Shown here in pieces: positions 36,546 to 48,914 of a stretch of 64,000 nt of DNA. Below the pieces are notes generated by a model that was not told where the DNA came from, did not search any database, and saw only the letters and a program-made list of their open reading frames with translations. The stretch's first letter is position 1, and each line of letters opens with the position of its first letter. The translations under genes and the position numbers were made by a program. Origin of the DNA: Stropharia rugosoannulata (lineage: Eukaryota; Basidiomycota; Agaricomycetes; Agaricales; Strophariaceae); NCBI GenBank assembly GCA_028532985.1, contig JANCIK010000011.1, forward strand, positions 1,612,001-1,676,000, given 5' to 3'.

Positions 36546-38421
36546 ATGTCTGCCACACATGGTCAACTTTCCGCACTTGTTGCTCTCATCGCAGACGCAA
36601 CGAAGACCGTTGAAGCCCACTTTTCTCGAACATCCAAACCCTATGTACCGTCTCTGGACGACACTGAGCCTCATCCTTTCGATATCTCATACGATAGTAT
36701 GGACCTGAGAGTGGCAATACAGACGATTGAAGGAGCCTGCGCCCAGCTCGTCGCCACTGTAGCACGACCTACTCATACTGTGTTTACCGTATGTGTTGTC
36801 CCTCTGACTCTGAGATATTCTTACAGCTAACTCACATTCAAAGAAAGCTGCTGTGGTATGTGATCTGGATATAGGCGGAGCATTAATTTAATTTAATTTA
36901 AACTTGGTACGCAGATAGCAGAACCAGCTTGCATGGACATCGTAGTCAGGCATAACATTGCAGCCTTGGTGCAAGAACAACCAGAGAAGGGAGTTCATGT
37001 TTCCGAGATTGCAAAACGCACGGGCTTGAACCAGAACAAGATCGAAAGAATCATGAGACTTCTGGCAACTAAACATGTTTTCCGCGAAGGTGAGCCATCA
37101 ACAAAATATCAGCTTGTTAACTTCATTTAACGTCGCATTCAATCTCAGTGTCGGAGAGTGTCTTCGTTAATAACAGACTTAGCATTGCACTCCTCCGATC
37201 ACCTGGACTATCCGAGGTTATTTTATACAAGTCAGCACTTCAGCACTTGTTGCTTTATAAATATCTGATCACTGACATTTTGCTTCGAGTACACAAGAAG
37301 TATTGGGAGCGATCACCCGATTTAATGATGTCCTAGAAGACAAAGAGTGGGGTCATTCGTTTTCGCCTAACCACACGGCATTCAACAAGAACAGTGGCTA
37401 CAACAGGAGTTTATTTGAGTATTACGGTGGCCAGGTACGTCTGGCGTCTTAGATACAAGCATAAAGTTTCTGCATCTCATTTTCGCCAGGATTCTCCAGC
37501 AGGAGCGAAACTCGGTGCTCGATTCAGTATGACCATGGTCGGCTGGGGTGCGATATCTGAAGCTACTTCTGTTGCAACGGGTATTTCTGGCTCTCTTAAT
37601 ATCCATGCACATGTTTACATGTTAATACGTTAGAGTTCCCATGGCAAGATCTACCTCAAGGCACGACTGTTGTAGACGTTGGAAGTGGCATTGGTGCTCA
37701 GACAGTACATTTGGCAAAGCAACATCCTTCCTTGAAACTTTTCCTTCAAGATCAGCCAGAACGAATGATTGAAGCAAAGGAAAAGCTATGGCCACAGGAA
37801 TGTCCTGAGGCGATAGCGGAAGGTCGAGTCTCATTCCAGCCTATTGACTTCTTTGCCGAGTCCCCTATTCCCGGAGCTGACATCTATTATGTGGGTTGTC
37901 CGTCGTTTCTCCGCCAAAGAATCCAACCTAATATTTTCTTGTATAGTTAAAGAATATCCTGTAAGTAGTATTGCCTACTCATGTGGGCACTTTTAACACC
38001 ATCTGGCGTAGCCATGATTGGGAAGACGACCTAGCTGTCAAAATTCTTGTCAATGTCCGTAATGCAATGGCTCCTCATAGCCGAATTCTTATTCGTGAAT
38101 AGCTGTCCTCCGAATTAATCCTGACAAGCACTGACACATTACCTTCGCTCAGATGAACATGTTTTGCAGGACGTCACGAGTTCATCTGACGACAGATATA
38201 TCTTCAAGAAAGCACCTAAGCCCTTACTGCCCAACTACGGTGTGGGTCGTCTGCGGCCGTACAACTTGGACATTAGTATGATGCTTATGACAAACAGCGC
38301 TGAGCACAGACTACAGGACTATCTTACTATGGGTGACAGAGCGAGCCTCGTATTTGTCAAACTTTGGGATTTAGGGGAAACGAGTATCATTGAGTTTGGG
38401 TTGCCGAAGTCGTCGGCTTAA
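36546..38421 (+). CDS. O-methyltransferase, COMT type, copy 2
   Basis: Closest in sequence to copy 1: it shares LGETSI, GRLRPYNLDISMMLMTNS and a GSGIG SAM motif (VVDVGSGIGA). The catalytic motif is HDWEDD. The winged-helix part reads HVSEIAKRTGLNQNKIERI. The same two tiny exons are present: 36844-36855 (12 nt, KAAV) and 37947-37960 (14 nt, LKNIL). An intron just after the 12-nt exon has a short TTTAA repeat (about 36887-36901). The ATG at 36546 begins MSATHGQLSALVAL, matching copy 1. The frame can be carried to the stop through short introns, so I regard it as intact. Recent tandem duplication of copy 1 is the simplest origin. Confidence 0.9.
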
Positions 38422-39034
38422 ATTCAGTAATCTAGATTAGGACCATGGTCGAAGTTTGCACCTGTTGAAGTAGTCAAGGGAGGGTCATGTAGTTCACGTA
38501 GTAAGCTGTGGAGTCTTTAACAATATCATCTTCATGATTTTATAAATATCGTTATGTCGCGCACTGGCAGACCACTTACACAAGTTCAAACAAAGACACA
38601 CTAGTGCAAGCAGAAAGCAGCTAATCGGGGTTAGTTTGGCCCGCTGACCTCTACGTTAGTACTAATTTCTTGATACAGTCTCTTTGAAGTCTCATTAACA
38701 GCTTGCATTGGACGAATGTACTGCTTGACAGCACAATATGGTAAAAGTACGTTCAAAAAGGAGTATGATTTAGACCAAAGACCGCTTGCTCGGAGAAACA
38801 CGAAGTCCATCTGGATTGACTTGAGTCAGTTTGCAACGATCGATCTTCCGGACAAGCTTGCCTTTATTGAAGCACTGGCGCCACTATTCGATGCTCTCTT
38901 GATTGATAACTAGGAAATTAAAAGCTTGCACTTATCAAGAAGGCCCTCTTTCAGAACAACGTCCCTCCTCAGAGTATATAACTGCTCGTTGAGCGTCGAA
39001 GCATGCCAACATCCTTGCACATTCATTACACTAC
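38422..39034. other. Spacer between methyltransferase copies 2 and 3
   Basis: About 610 bp. A 65-codon + strand open frame at 38716-38913 looks mildly protein-like (SIWIDLSQFATIDLPDKLAF) but matches nothing I know. A TATA box for copy 3 lies near its end. Confidence 0.4.
38975..38981 (+). promoter_or_regulatory. TATA box candidate of methyltransferase copy 3
   Basis: TATATAA ends 53 bp upstream of the ATG at 39035. Confidence 0.5.
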
Positions 39035-40907
39035 ATGTCTACTTCAACTGTCGCTCAACTGTCGGAACTTGTCTCCCTGATTTCAAACGCGACAAAAGTC
39101 GTAGAAGCTCACTTCGCCAAGTCTTCCAAGCCATATGTACCTTCCTTGGATGACATAGAGCCGCACCCCCTTGATATCACGTCCGGCAGTTCAGACCTCA
39201 GAAACGCCATACACACAATCGAAGGGGCATGTGCGCAGCTTGTAGCTACAGTATCACGACCGACTGAGACGGTTTTCAGGGTCTGTGATTTATTCATTCA
39301 AAATATTATGATTTTCCACTCACGCTGGACTAAATGCACAGAAAGTGTCGGCGGTATGCAGCATAAGTTATCCATGGTGCACTATCTAACGACATAGCCT
39401 GTAGATGGCCGAATCAGCTTGCCTGGAGGTAGTCACTAATCATAACGTAGCTGGCCTCTTGAGTAAGCATCAAGACAAAGGGCTTCATGTCAGCAAGATT
39501 GCAGAGCAAACAGGCTTGAACGAAAATAAGCTTGGAAGAATCTTGAGATCTCTTGCAACACGCCATGTTTTTCGTGAAGGTATCCTTTTGCCATGATTAT
39601 TCTAATCATTGTTGAGTTTAATCACCTTCTGGTGAACTCCCTTAGTTTCAGAGGGTGTTTTTGTCAACAATAGACTGAGTATACAGCTCCATACCTCGCT
39701 CGGTTTAGCTGAATTCATCCAGTTTCTGTACGCTATAACTATCTAAATCTACGCAAACCACCTGATAGAACTATGTGATAGGACGCAAGAAATCCTTGGT
39801 GCAATTCCACACTTTAACGATACACTAGTTCACAATGAATGGGCACACTCATTCGAGCCACACCATTCGGCATTCAACAAAAGATCCGGATTTTCCAAAG
39901 GTCTTTTCGAGTACTACAGCGGAGAGGTAAATAGATATAGGCGAATAAAGAAGCTGCCATTGGTCTAACATCCTATTATTAGCATTCGGAAACAGGAAGG
40001 AAGCTCGGTGCTCGCCATAGTGCTGGTATGGTTGGCTGGGCAAGCATCACCGAGTCTGCATCTGTCCTCAGCGGTATGCTATTTACAATTTGCATTTTAT
40101 CGATCGACTTTATTGATACCGCATGCAGAATTTCCATGGGGAAATCTTCCTGCAGGAACGAAAGTCGTTGATGTTGGTAGTGGAAGAGGATCGATGTCAA
40201 TCCAGCTTGCCAAGCAATATCCAACCCTTCAGTTATATCTCCAAGATAGACCTGAGAGGATCAAGGAAGCGAAAGAAAAGTTCTGGCCACAACGATGCCC
40301 AGAAGCCATAGCAGAGGGCCGAGTACATTTCCAGCCCGTCGACTTTTTCACTCAGACACTTATTCCGGGGGCTGATATATACTTTGTACGTGGTCCTTCG
40401 TCGTTTTAGATATTTGCTAACACACCTGTAATGGCAGCTTGGAAACACTTTGTAATTGCTTTGACATAGTCTTGTTATACCCGCATGACTGACTATTATT
40501 TTCGAAGACATGTCTGGGAAGACGGCCTGGCATGCAAAATATTGAGAAATGTCCGCAATGCTATGTCCCCGCACAGTCGTGTTTTGATGTGCAAGTATAA
40601 TCCAATCTATGCAAATACCTTTTCACGCCTAATTTTTACTCAATTTGCAGTTGAGCAGATTGTACGCAGCCCAGCTCCTCACTCTGAAGAGAGGTACATC
40701 TCCAAGGAGGCGCCTGCTCCCCTCTTGCCAAACTATGGAATGGGACGTGTGCTTCCTACGGATGTTGATATAATGGTGATGATTGTGATAAATGGTATTG
40801 AACGCTCCCTTACAGAACACGTCGCTCTCGGGGAGAAAGCTGGCTTGAAGTTCGTCAAACTTTGGGACCTTGGTTCGACAGGTGTCGTTGAGTTCGGACT
40901 TGCTTGA
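39035..40907 (+). CDS. O-methyltransferase, COMT type, copy 3 with altered HDW motif
   Basis: Same domain order as copies 1 and 2 but closer to copy 4: both have LPNYGMGRVLP and KLWDLGSTG near the C-terminus. SAM motif VVDVGSGRGS. The 12-nt exon (39342-39353, KVSA) and the 14-nt exon (40438-40451, LGNTL) are conserved. Where the other copies read HDWPDD or HDWEDD/G, this copy reads HVWEDG. The catalytic His is kept and the neighbouring Asp is Val. The frame otherwise runs cleanly to the stop at 40905-40907. It may have changed activity or substrate; it could also be slowly losing function. Introns are 50-75 bp. Confidence 0.88.
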
Positions 40908-41383
40908 GGTTCCCCCCAGAATGTAAGGATGCTAGAGGTCTCATCGTAATATGCTGTAATTGACAACTTTATACAGTGCGGAGGCTGGAGAATTCCAATA
41001 CACACCTCTACGACAGCCCTTCTGCGGCCTATCAACTACCTATGCTAGGGAATGGAAAAAGAAGATAAATCAAAGATATCATGTAGAACCAATGTAGAGC
41101 TTACCTTAGAGTATGCAGACCGCTTATGTTGTTATCAAGAGAAATTATATGTACATTTCATAGCAACTTCGTTTGAATTCATAGCTGAAGAGTCCTTGAA
41201 AACTTGTAAGAGGCGCCCGTGCTAATGGGTTACCTAAGTTCATTAGGCGCACAGCTTTGAATGATGTTCCCACGTGGTTACAGGACAGTGGGATGACAGA
41301 GCTCGGCGGTTGGGAGTTGACGTTGATCGTTCACCAGAGCAGGCCTCTATCACTAGAATTCAGCCCTGGCGGCGAATTCATCC
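40908..41383. other. Spacer between methyltransferase copy 3 and the MFS gene
   Basis: About 475 bp on the + strand side of two same-direction genes. Nothing recognised beyond likely 3' and 5' untranslated sequence. Confidence 0.4.
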
Positions 41384-44107
41384 ATGTTCACAACGTTTCC
41401 TAACCACCCACTGTCGGCTAGGAGCATACCATCCTCTCCCAGGCCTTATGGATATGGACGAGATGCAATATTGTCTCCGGCCAAACCTTCTCCGCATTCA
41501 CCAAGCACATCGAAGCGGGAACATCGCATTGCACGGGTTTATGAACCAAAAAGCCCAAATCTTCCTTCATCTTTTCCTTCTCGACCCCTTCCTGCTCGCA
41601 CCGTCGAACGACCGGCGCCAATACTGGAACTTCCTGGCCTTCCTGACGTTGAACTTCCGAGGACACCTGTTAAGAAACAACATCGGTTTGGAGCTGGTCT
41701 TGTAAAGAATGGAAAGAAGTACGTCATATCTATCTCTACTTGACTATCTTTTAACTTGAGCAAGTTGGTTAGCAAAGATTAAACTACCTTGGGCACCTCC
41801 GGATCCTACTACGCCCACTATCCCCCCAGTTTCACCTGAGACAGCTAAATTCATCAACAACTCCCTGCTTCACACCCCTAAAGAAGAGAAGTATTACAAA
41901 GACTACCAGGACATCCTCAGTGACTACATCGAAGAGGATTATACACCTCCAGTTACCCCGGATATTGCTACCACTGCTACGGCACCGACCGAAGGACAGA
42001 ATCCAGATCCACCACCTCTGTTTCCCAAACAGCCAGTTGAAGGAGGTATGATAGGCTGGATGGCTGTGGCGGGAGCGTAAGCTGTTTTCCCCAATATATA
42101 ATACATGCATGGTAGATTGACAGTGTTTTCGCAGATTCCTAATTCAGTTTGTTACTATAGGGTATGTTTGACATCAAATAACATAATCTGGCCTTTCTGA
42201 CAGCTTGACCAGTTATATGTTTACGTGGAATGTTTTTGAAGGTTCGGGAGCACAAGATTGGAAACTTGTGACCTGTTTCTGAGTCTGATCTTTAGACCAC
42301 TACACGCACGTTTCGTTGACGGACCAGAACCCTGTGGCTATACGGTAAGCGACTTAACTATCTCACCAAATCATCTGGTTGCTGAGTGAGTGAGCGCCCG
42401 TGTCAGGCTGGTTGGGAATGTCCAATGGTTCTTTGCCTTCTTCCTTTCTCTCGTCTCTGGCAAGCTAGTGGACGCGGGCTACTCACATTATGTTATTCCC
42501 GCGGGATCCTTTCTGTATGCACTATCGTACGTCCAACGCCCCCCGCTGTTTTTTCTCGTTTAATTTTGGTAGTCTTTTCTTGTTGTCCATTGTTGGCGAG
42601 GAGGATCTGGGCAAGGTAATATAGATTTTGCTCGATCAGCAAGTGAACTGACCTGTTTTGCAGACGTTTCTATTCCAGGCTCTCGGAATGGGGGTCGGAA
42701 TGGGTCTCGTCTTTGTCCCCACCACAATCGTGCCCTTATACTACTTCAAACGTCAACGTGGCCTGGCTCTGGGTATAGTTGTCGGTGGTGGTTCATTTGG
42801 AGGTTTGGTCTTCCCCATTGGTGAGTTCTCGTTTGGAAGTTTCTGCCATTTTACGTTTGTGAATGTGAATCCACCCTTAGCCCTGCGGTGAGATTCTATC
42901 TGTGACCTGTGTAAGTACTTTGACTGACTGGCATGCTTTCAGAAACATGATACCACAGCACGGCTTGGGATCGTCAATTCGTATTACCGCCATCATCGTC
43001 ACGGTATTTTTGCTAATAGGAAATGGTTTAATCCGACCCCTCCCCAAGCCAGAAAAACCTGCATACCGTCTTCCTCGTCTTGATGTAGCAAAGTACTCAA
43101 AGGAAATGGAGTTTCTTTGCGCTGTAGGAGGGTAAGCAAGGAATCGCTCGCTGCAAGACGTTACTGATAGTCCAGTTGATTACAGCTCCTTCCTTACGAT
43201 GCTTTTCATCTCCTATCCTGGTGCGATCTCGATCATTTCACCTCAAATTTCACTCCTCTAATTCGTACCATAGTTATGTATTTAGATCTTCTTGGCCAAG
43301 AGCAGGGTGTTGATACCCAGAGCTCTTTTAACTCGGTCAGGCTCCCTCTCATCCCGTTTCCCATGTCCAATTATCTAATCTCTTTGTATTGCGAACGGCA
43401 GGTCATAATTTTGAGCGTGACAGGTCTTATAAGCCGCATAGCTTCAGGGTACGCCTCCGACGTAGTCGGTCCTTGGAACCTCCTCATTCCCGTATCGGGA
43501 GGCATGGCACTAATGCTCTTTACAATGTGCACTATGTGAATCATTCTCAAGTGGTGCTGAAGTTATATGGGCGCTGATTTGTGTGGTAACCTTAGCCAGG
43601 GTATCAAGTCGCTTGTCGTGTTTGCACTGTTTTACGGGATTTTCTCTGGCGCATGTGAGTAATCGCACACCACAGTCCCTTGTCTCTTACTTAAACTCAC
43701 ATAGGGCTGTCTCTCATGATTACGGCTGTATCCAGTCTTGCGACGAGACGGACTGAACAAGGGTGCTTTTTTTTCATTTTCAAAAATATAATGTGCCAAT
43801 GTTCAACGCCATGGTCATAGAACTCGAGTCGGAATTGTTTTCTCCGTGAGTAGTATTGCGGTGCTGATATCCTCCCTCGTGCAAAACGGGATGGTGGGTT
43901 CCAAGAATTGGACCACCCCTTCGGTAGTTTCTGGGGTATGTGTAACACCCATTAAGACCTTCCTTGCTGTGTATAGCTGATGTGATGGAACAGCTTTTGT
44001 TCGTAGGTGTAACGGGTCTTGCTTTTCTCTCCCGAAAGCAGGTGTCTTTCAAGAAACCATACAGGCGGAGAAGGGTTGAAATGATCCATAAAGTCCAAAT
44101 AGTGTAA
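41384..44107 (+). CDS. MFS transporter, monocarboxylate-porter type
   Basis: Twelve-helix transporter of the fungal monocarboxylate-like group, probably at the plasma membrane. It has an unusually long polar, Pro-rich N-terminal tail of about 200 residues (PRPYGYGRD, ELPRTPVKKQ, DYTPPVTPD). Helix 1 is MIGWMAVAGAFLIQFVTIGL. Later marks are VGNVQWFFAFFLSLVSGKL, FQALGMGVGMGLVFVPTTIV, RQRGLALGIVVGGGSFGG and VTGLISRIASGYASD. The last helices are near VGIVFSVSSIAVLISS, and the tail is basic (KKPYRRRRVE). At first sight several stops interrupt it. The frame can nevertheless be restored through short introns, including a 7-nt exon (42881-42887) between FPI and RNMIPQ. The first intron, about 41717-41766, is the least certain. 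Position beside the methyltransferases suggests export of a methylated product, which is inference. Confidence 0.78.
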
Positions 44108-44313
44108 ATACCGGATGCTCTAATATATGCATTTACAGAAATTCCCTGGGCCACATTGTCAGCCTATTCAATGAGCAAAGGAGATTCAAGGACGAAAGTT
44201 ACTAATAAAGTTTTTCTTCGATGATGCGTAACTTCTTGACAGGCTTCGGGAGGCTCGTGCCATGTTCCATACCTCCTGTTAAGATACCGACACGAAGCAT
44301 CGATAAAAGCTTA

Positions 44314-45704
44314 TTACTCTTTAGTACCCGGATACCCGTCAAATAAATCTGTGCCTACGTTATGAGCCGCGTTCGAATGGGTGTACACGCCCCCGAAAAA
44401 CGAGGCGGTCGCATCCCGACCGGCATTACCTACAAGGCATTGCCTCCCGCCTGGATGTTGGTCGACGAAGCTTGATACATCATGAATGTAGCCCGATATG
44501 AGCACGAGTGGTGTACGTTCAGCCTCCTCCTGAACTACACGAATACGATCAATACTCAAAGAGATGAAGAGAACAGCGCAGACGCGAACATGTAGCCCAC
44601 GACACCACGGGGAGCTCATCGCCCGACGGCGGCCACGAGATACCGTCTTGAAGTTCTTTGAGCTTCTTCAACTTCATCGCTAGGCGGCCCTTGGCAATTT
44701 CGTTGCTCGGAAAGATACGCAGATGGCTCGCCAGCCCGATTGCTCTACAGAATGCAATGAACCATTTGGTCGGGTCGTACTGGTACCACATATATGCGTT
44801 GCGGTAATCCATGGGGAACTGGTGGTGGAAGTTGTGGTACCCCTCGCCCATCGTCAATAGCGCAGAAAACAGATGGTCCCGCGGTGTCTGTGCGTCATCG
44901 TACGGGGCCCCGCCGAGCCAGTGCGCTACGGAATTAATACAAAATGTGCTCTGAATGTACACCGTGTAAGTTATGTTGTTGCAATACATGCATTGACTAA
45001 AGAACTGACATGGTGCGCCACGGTCAGGCGAAGCGCCCCCGCGAAGCAGATACCGCCTGCCCAGTCGTCGAATAACAAGCCCGGGACCGCAGACGGGAGC
45101 ACATACCCAAATATTATGAGCAAAGCGAAGTAATGCCTGTGCTGCCATTGCAGAAGGGGATCTTGTCGGAGGTCGGACACGTCTGAGGGGCCGGAACGAT
45201 GTTCTGATTTGAAGATCATCCAGCCTATGTGGGTCCAAAGCAGTCCGCGGTTCGCGTTGTAGGGGTCTAGATCCGTGTCGGTATGGCGGTGATGCGACCG
45301 GTGAGCCTTGGCCCACCAAAAACACGATCCTTGAACAGCACTCGTGCCTCCAGCAAGAAGTACCAGCTGTAGAGGGAGCGACGCGTTATATGCACGATGA
45401 GACCATAGTCTGTGGTATCCTAGCATGGGCTTAAAAATAAAAATCATAGCCATTCACAGAAAGACCAACCTGCCGTGATACCTGGTGCGTCATAGATTAA
45501 TGCACGCGCGATCAAAATAAAGCCTTCCTTCTCACCTAGCATCGAGAAGAGGTAGTAAATTACGGAAAAGACAGCGGTTTGCACTTTTATATCCGTGGAC
45601 CACAGTCCGTAACACGCGACAAGGGGTGTTAAAGTGAGCACCGACAAGTTAAACCAACGTATTCCTCTCGTGGCTGGGAAGCTGGTACTGTCTGACAACC
45701 TCAT
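44314..45704 (-). CDS. OLE1: Acyl-CoA delta-9 desaturase with C-terminal cytochrome b5 domain
   Basis: Introduces the delta-9 double bond into saturated acyl-CoA at the ER membrane. The three His boxes are HRLWSH, HRSHH and HNFHH, spaced as in the Ole1 family. Membrane helices precede the first and follow the second box. The cytochrome b5 domain at the C-terminus has the haem motif HPGG and the second haem His in THSNAAH. Introns join SMLG-ITAG-YHRLWSH through a small exon, and the last intron precedes EEAERTPLVLISGYIHDVSSF. The ATG used (45702-45704) follows directly after a CAG acceptor, so a 5' exon, coding or untranslated, may exist upstream. Tail to tail with the MFS gene, about 200 bp apart. 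Fungi often carry more than one copy; this could be a paralogue rather than the housekeeping gene. Confidence 0.9.
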
Positions 45705-48700
45705 CGCTGAAGAAACACGATAAACGAGCAATCGGAGGTAACGAGGGTGATGCAACTCGGCCAGGCTGAGCGGGAGTAAGGACAGAATCCTGTCATTGAA
45801 TCCCACGCAATGCCTCTCTTAAGTTCGGACGGGGAGCGATAATTAGGACTCAGATTCTCTGTAGGATCGCTGGGTTCCTATCTGCGCGTATTCTGTTTAT
45901 AGAAAATCAGAGTCCCAACACACCAGTAATCACGGAAGTCGGATTGTCGGCGGTGCCACAATGTTGGGCCTGCGTGATCAGAATCGGTAAGGCTTTGAAC
46001 ATAGTAGATATGTATAGGCGTGGTGTTTGCAAGTGGTTCCCGTACAAAGGGTTGCAAGCATTGGCGGGAATCCTTGTACACGAGGCGGCGGCAGTAATGA
46101 TGGAAAACTCCGTTAAGGGTACGATTTCCAGATAGTAAAGGTTAACTAAACAGGTCGAAAGAAAAATCCACGGTCCAGTTTCGGAGGCACTCACCGCTCA
46201 TACCTTTCGGTCTGACGTTTCAGAAACCGAGGTTAAGTCCTTCTAGAATCCCTCCTGCCCATCGCACGAGGTGTAAACGTCACCTTCTTACATCAAAATT
46301 TGACTGACGCGCACGTCGCGTTTAGATCGCCTTTTTTCCTTCTGTTTTCAAGTCTCTTGGTTGAGCCTGTGCACTGGATTGCTCACAGATGGGAAATCTG
46401 TCAAGCTCAACAAGGAATAAGTGAGCCTTGTTCGTTACGGCAACTGAGGTCCTATAACGTTCTCATGAACAGGCGAAAATAAGCCCAACCTCCCGGCGAT
46501 ACGCGTCACGTCCCGCCGAGGATGAGGGATGAGTAAAGAGGAATTAGGAACTTTGTTGGAGCTAGTATATTGTTGTAGTCAGAGTAGTCAGAACGTAGTG
46601 TCTGTCGGACCGTCTTGTCTCGAATGATGGAGTCCATGTTTGCAGATATAAGCTGCCACGCAGCAGGAGAACGACAGCCTATTCACACCCGCCGTATTCC
46701 TTCCAGTAAGTCTCATCCCTGCGAAGTGATTGTATCTTTACACATAAAGAGACTGCAAGAATGCCTAGTTGACCAACCTCTCGTGGCTGTCAGACTTCAG
46801 TAGCAATAATTAGTACATAGAATGTCTGATAAAATATCGCGACGTACATGAACATCGCCCAGCCCTTTCATTTAGAATACTACAAGATCTATCCGTTTTG
46901 ATTCTTGAACGTGAAACCGATCCATATCGCCTTAATGTCGCCTGTGAGTCGCCGTGAACATCTTGCCCGAATATTTCCTTCAATTAGAGTCCACAGAAAG
47001 ACTTGACTCTATAGCAAGTACTTGAAGGAGGATTGTATTATTTTGATCATCAAGTAGTAATGTACAACGTCGCGCTGCTGACATTGGACGACGTCGGACG
47101 CGCTCAGCGAGAGTCATGTGACCCCATCTACACCGAGTTGAATTCAAGCATTGTCCCGCAATTCCGATTCCACCTTCTTCTTACTTAGTCCCCTTCACAG
47201 ACCAAATAAACAGACGACAGTCGATCCCTTCTTACCCACCAAAGGCTGGAGATCAAGCCTAGTGTCATTACGGACCATTGAGGTAATGGCTTTCTGCCGC
47301 CGGTCGTGGAGAACCCTGGAAAGTTACGTACACAGATTCTTATGACAAGCTCCGATGTTTCAAACTACTTTTAACCACCTTCAAACCACCTCCGAACATC
47401 GTCATTCGAAAATTTGTGTTCTCAAGGTTCAGGCAACATTTATACATCCAAGTGCAACAGCATTTAGTACTTAGTACGCTCAAAGCCATTGGGTCTATCG
47501 CTGTTACTGTAGCCTGAGGTATCGGCAGGCTGGTCTTTTTTTATTTAACACGTCTATTTTGTTTATCGGAATGGTCGTGACTCATGGCTTTGGAATCTGG
47601 AGATGAAGCATAAAAATGTGTTGATGGTGAGTTACTTATACGCATCAATGTGTACTGGCAGCTGACGAGCTCAACATACTTCTTCCGAGAGCCTCGTTCA
47701 TGTTTTATCTTTATGCTAGCTTTAGGAGCGATAAAAAACTATCACACCTCAAGTATTGCTGCTGGTGCTATGTATCTGCTCCTTTCTCGCAGAAGAATAA
47801 GAGTATGCTCGGTCTAACTGATCTGTTGCAGCCCGCGACCTCCGCAGCAACGGTCAACTATTCCAGGTTGCCCCACATCCATTCCCCACACAGTTCTAGG
47901 ATCACTCACTAATTCCGCCCATGTTCGCATGTGCTGTGACCCTGCATTGGAGACAAGTGTCAATGACTTGGTTTATATATGTGCATTAATCAGTTGCGCC
48001 ATTATCTACTACCTGGGCAGGCTGTAGGATGCAGATGTCATAACCTGTGCAGCTCATTAATAGTACTAAAGTAGATATGCGCTTGACTGAGAAATTCGTG
48101 GTAGGGTCTACACTTGAGCGCTTGAGCCTCAAAGCTTGGAACGTTGTGATTATTCAAGTGACACCATTCAAATAGATATTCTGGACTGGCTGTAGGGGCC
48201 GCCGTCTTGATGTGACACAGTAAACTCTTTAGTCTTCTTTAATCGGCCCTTCCCTGGTCCCGAATGCGCGCAAGTAAATAGTCAACGCCTTTCTCCGTGA
48301 AAATACAAAAGCAATATCGATGCTCTGCATTATAGTACATAACTTGTAAACATGTCACTTGATGCGCAATTGTGTTCATGAGTAAGACGAATGTGGTGGC
48401 CAGTTTCGCATGCATAGGGTACAATTCTCACCCATTTCAAGAAATTTAGGGATAAGAGAGCTTCTAGACCAGACAGATGAATGTTCAGCATGATGCGTAA
48501 TCAGGTGAGCAAAGATGTATTTTTGCCTTGTTCTTGTCTTAACTTTAAAGTACGCCACGACTCGCTGTCCTCAGATATGCGGCCCGCTTAACGTCCGCTT
48601 AAGCAACATACACTGACATTACAGACACATGTAATCTGCTTTTATATTCACTGATTTATCTTCAATTTATATCCTGTACGAACTTCTTCTTTAATAGGTA

Positions 48701-48914
48701 AATATATTCCATTGCATGAACGCGCAAGCAGTCATTGAACTAACAAGAAGCCGTCGATGAACAGGGTGGCGTTCTCACTCCTATTTCGCTTTGCTCAAGA
48801 AGGTCCTCTATTTTTTGCGCGGGAGAGTATCTTTGAGATAGGAAGGCAAAATAATACTATAAAACAGCATCGTACGTGAAAACACGTTGCGTACTTGGCC
48901 AGCTTGTCTGTACA
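45705..48914. other. Long intergenic interval
   Basis: About 3.2 kb between two divergent genes. Open frames are all shorter than about 95 codons and show no domains or plausible introns. I found no transposase, LTR pair or tRNA. The outer parts should hold promoters of the desaturase and of the SMP-30 protein. Confidence 0.4.
48858..48864 (+). promoter_or_regulatory. TATA box candidate of the SMP-30-like gene
   Basis: TATAAAA ends 50 bp upstream of the proposed ATG at 48915. Confidence 0.5.

Noticed and set aside
38716..38913. 65-codon open frame between methyltransferase copies 2 and 3
   Set aside because: Looks mildly coding but has no recognisable family and no counterpart in the other spacers.
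41384..44107. MFS gene as a pseudogene
   Set aside because: Apparent stops all fall in short introns once the 7-nt exon and small introns are considered, and the joined protein keeps family motifs to the C-terminus.
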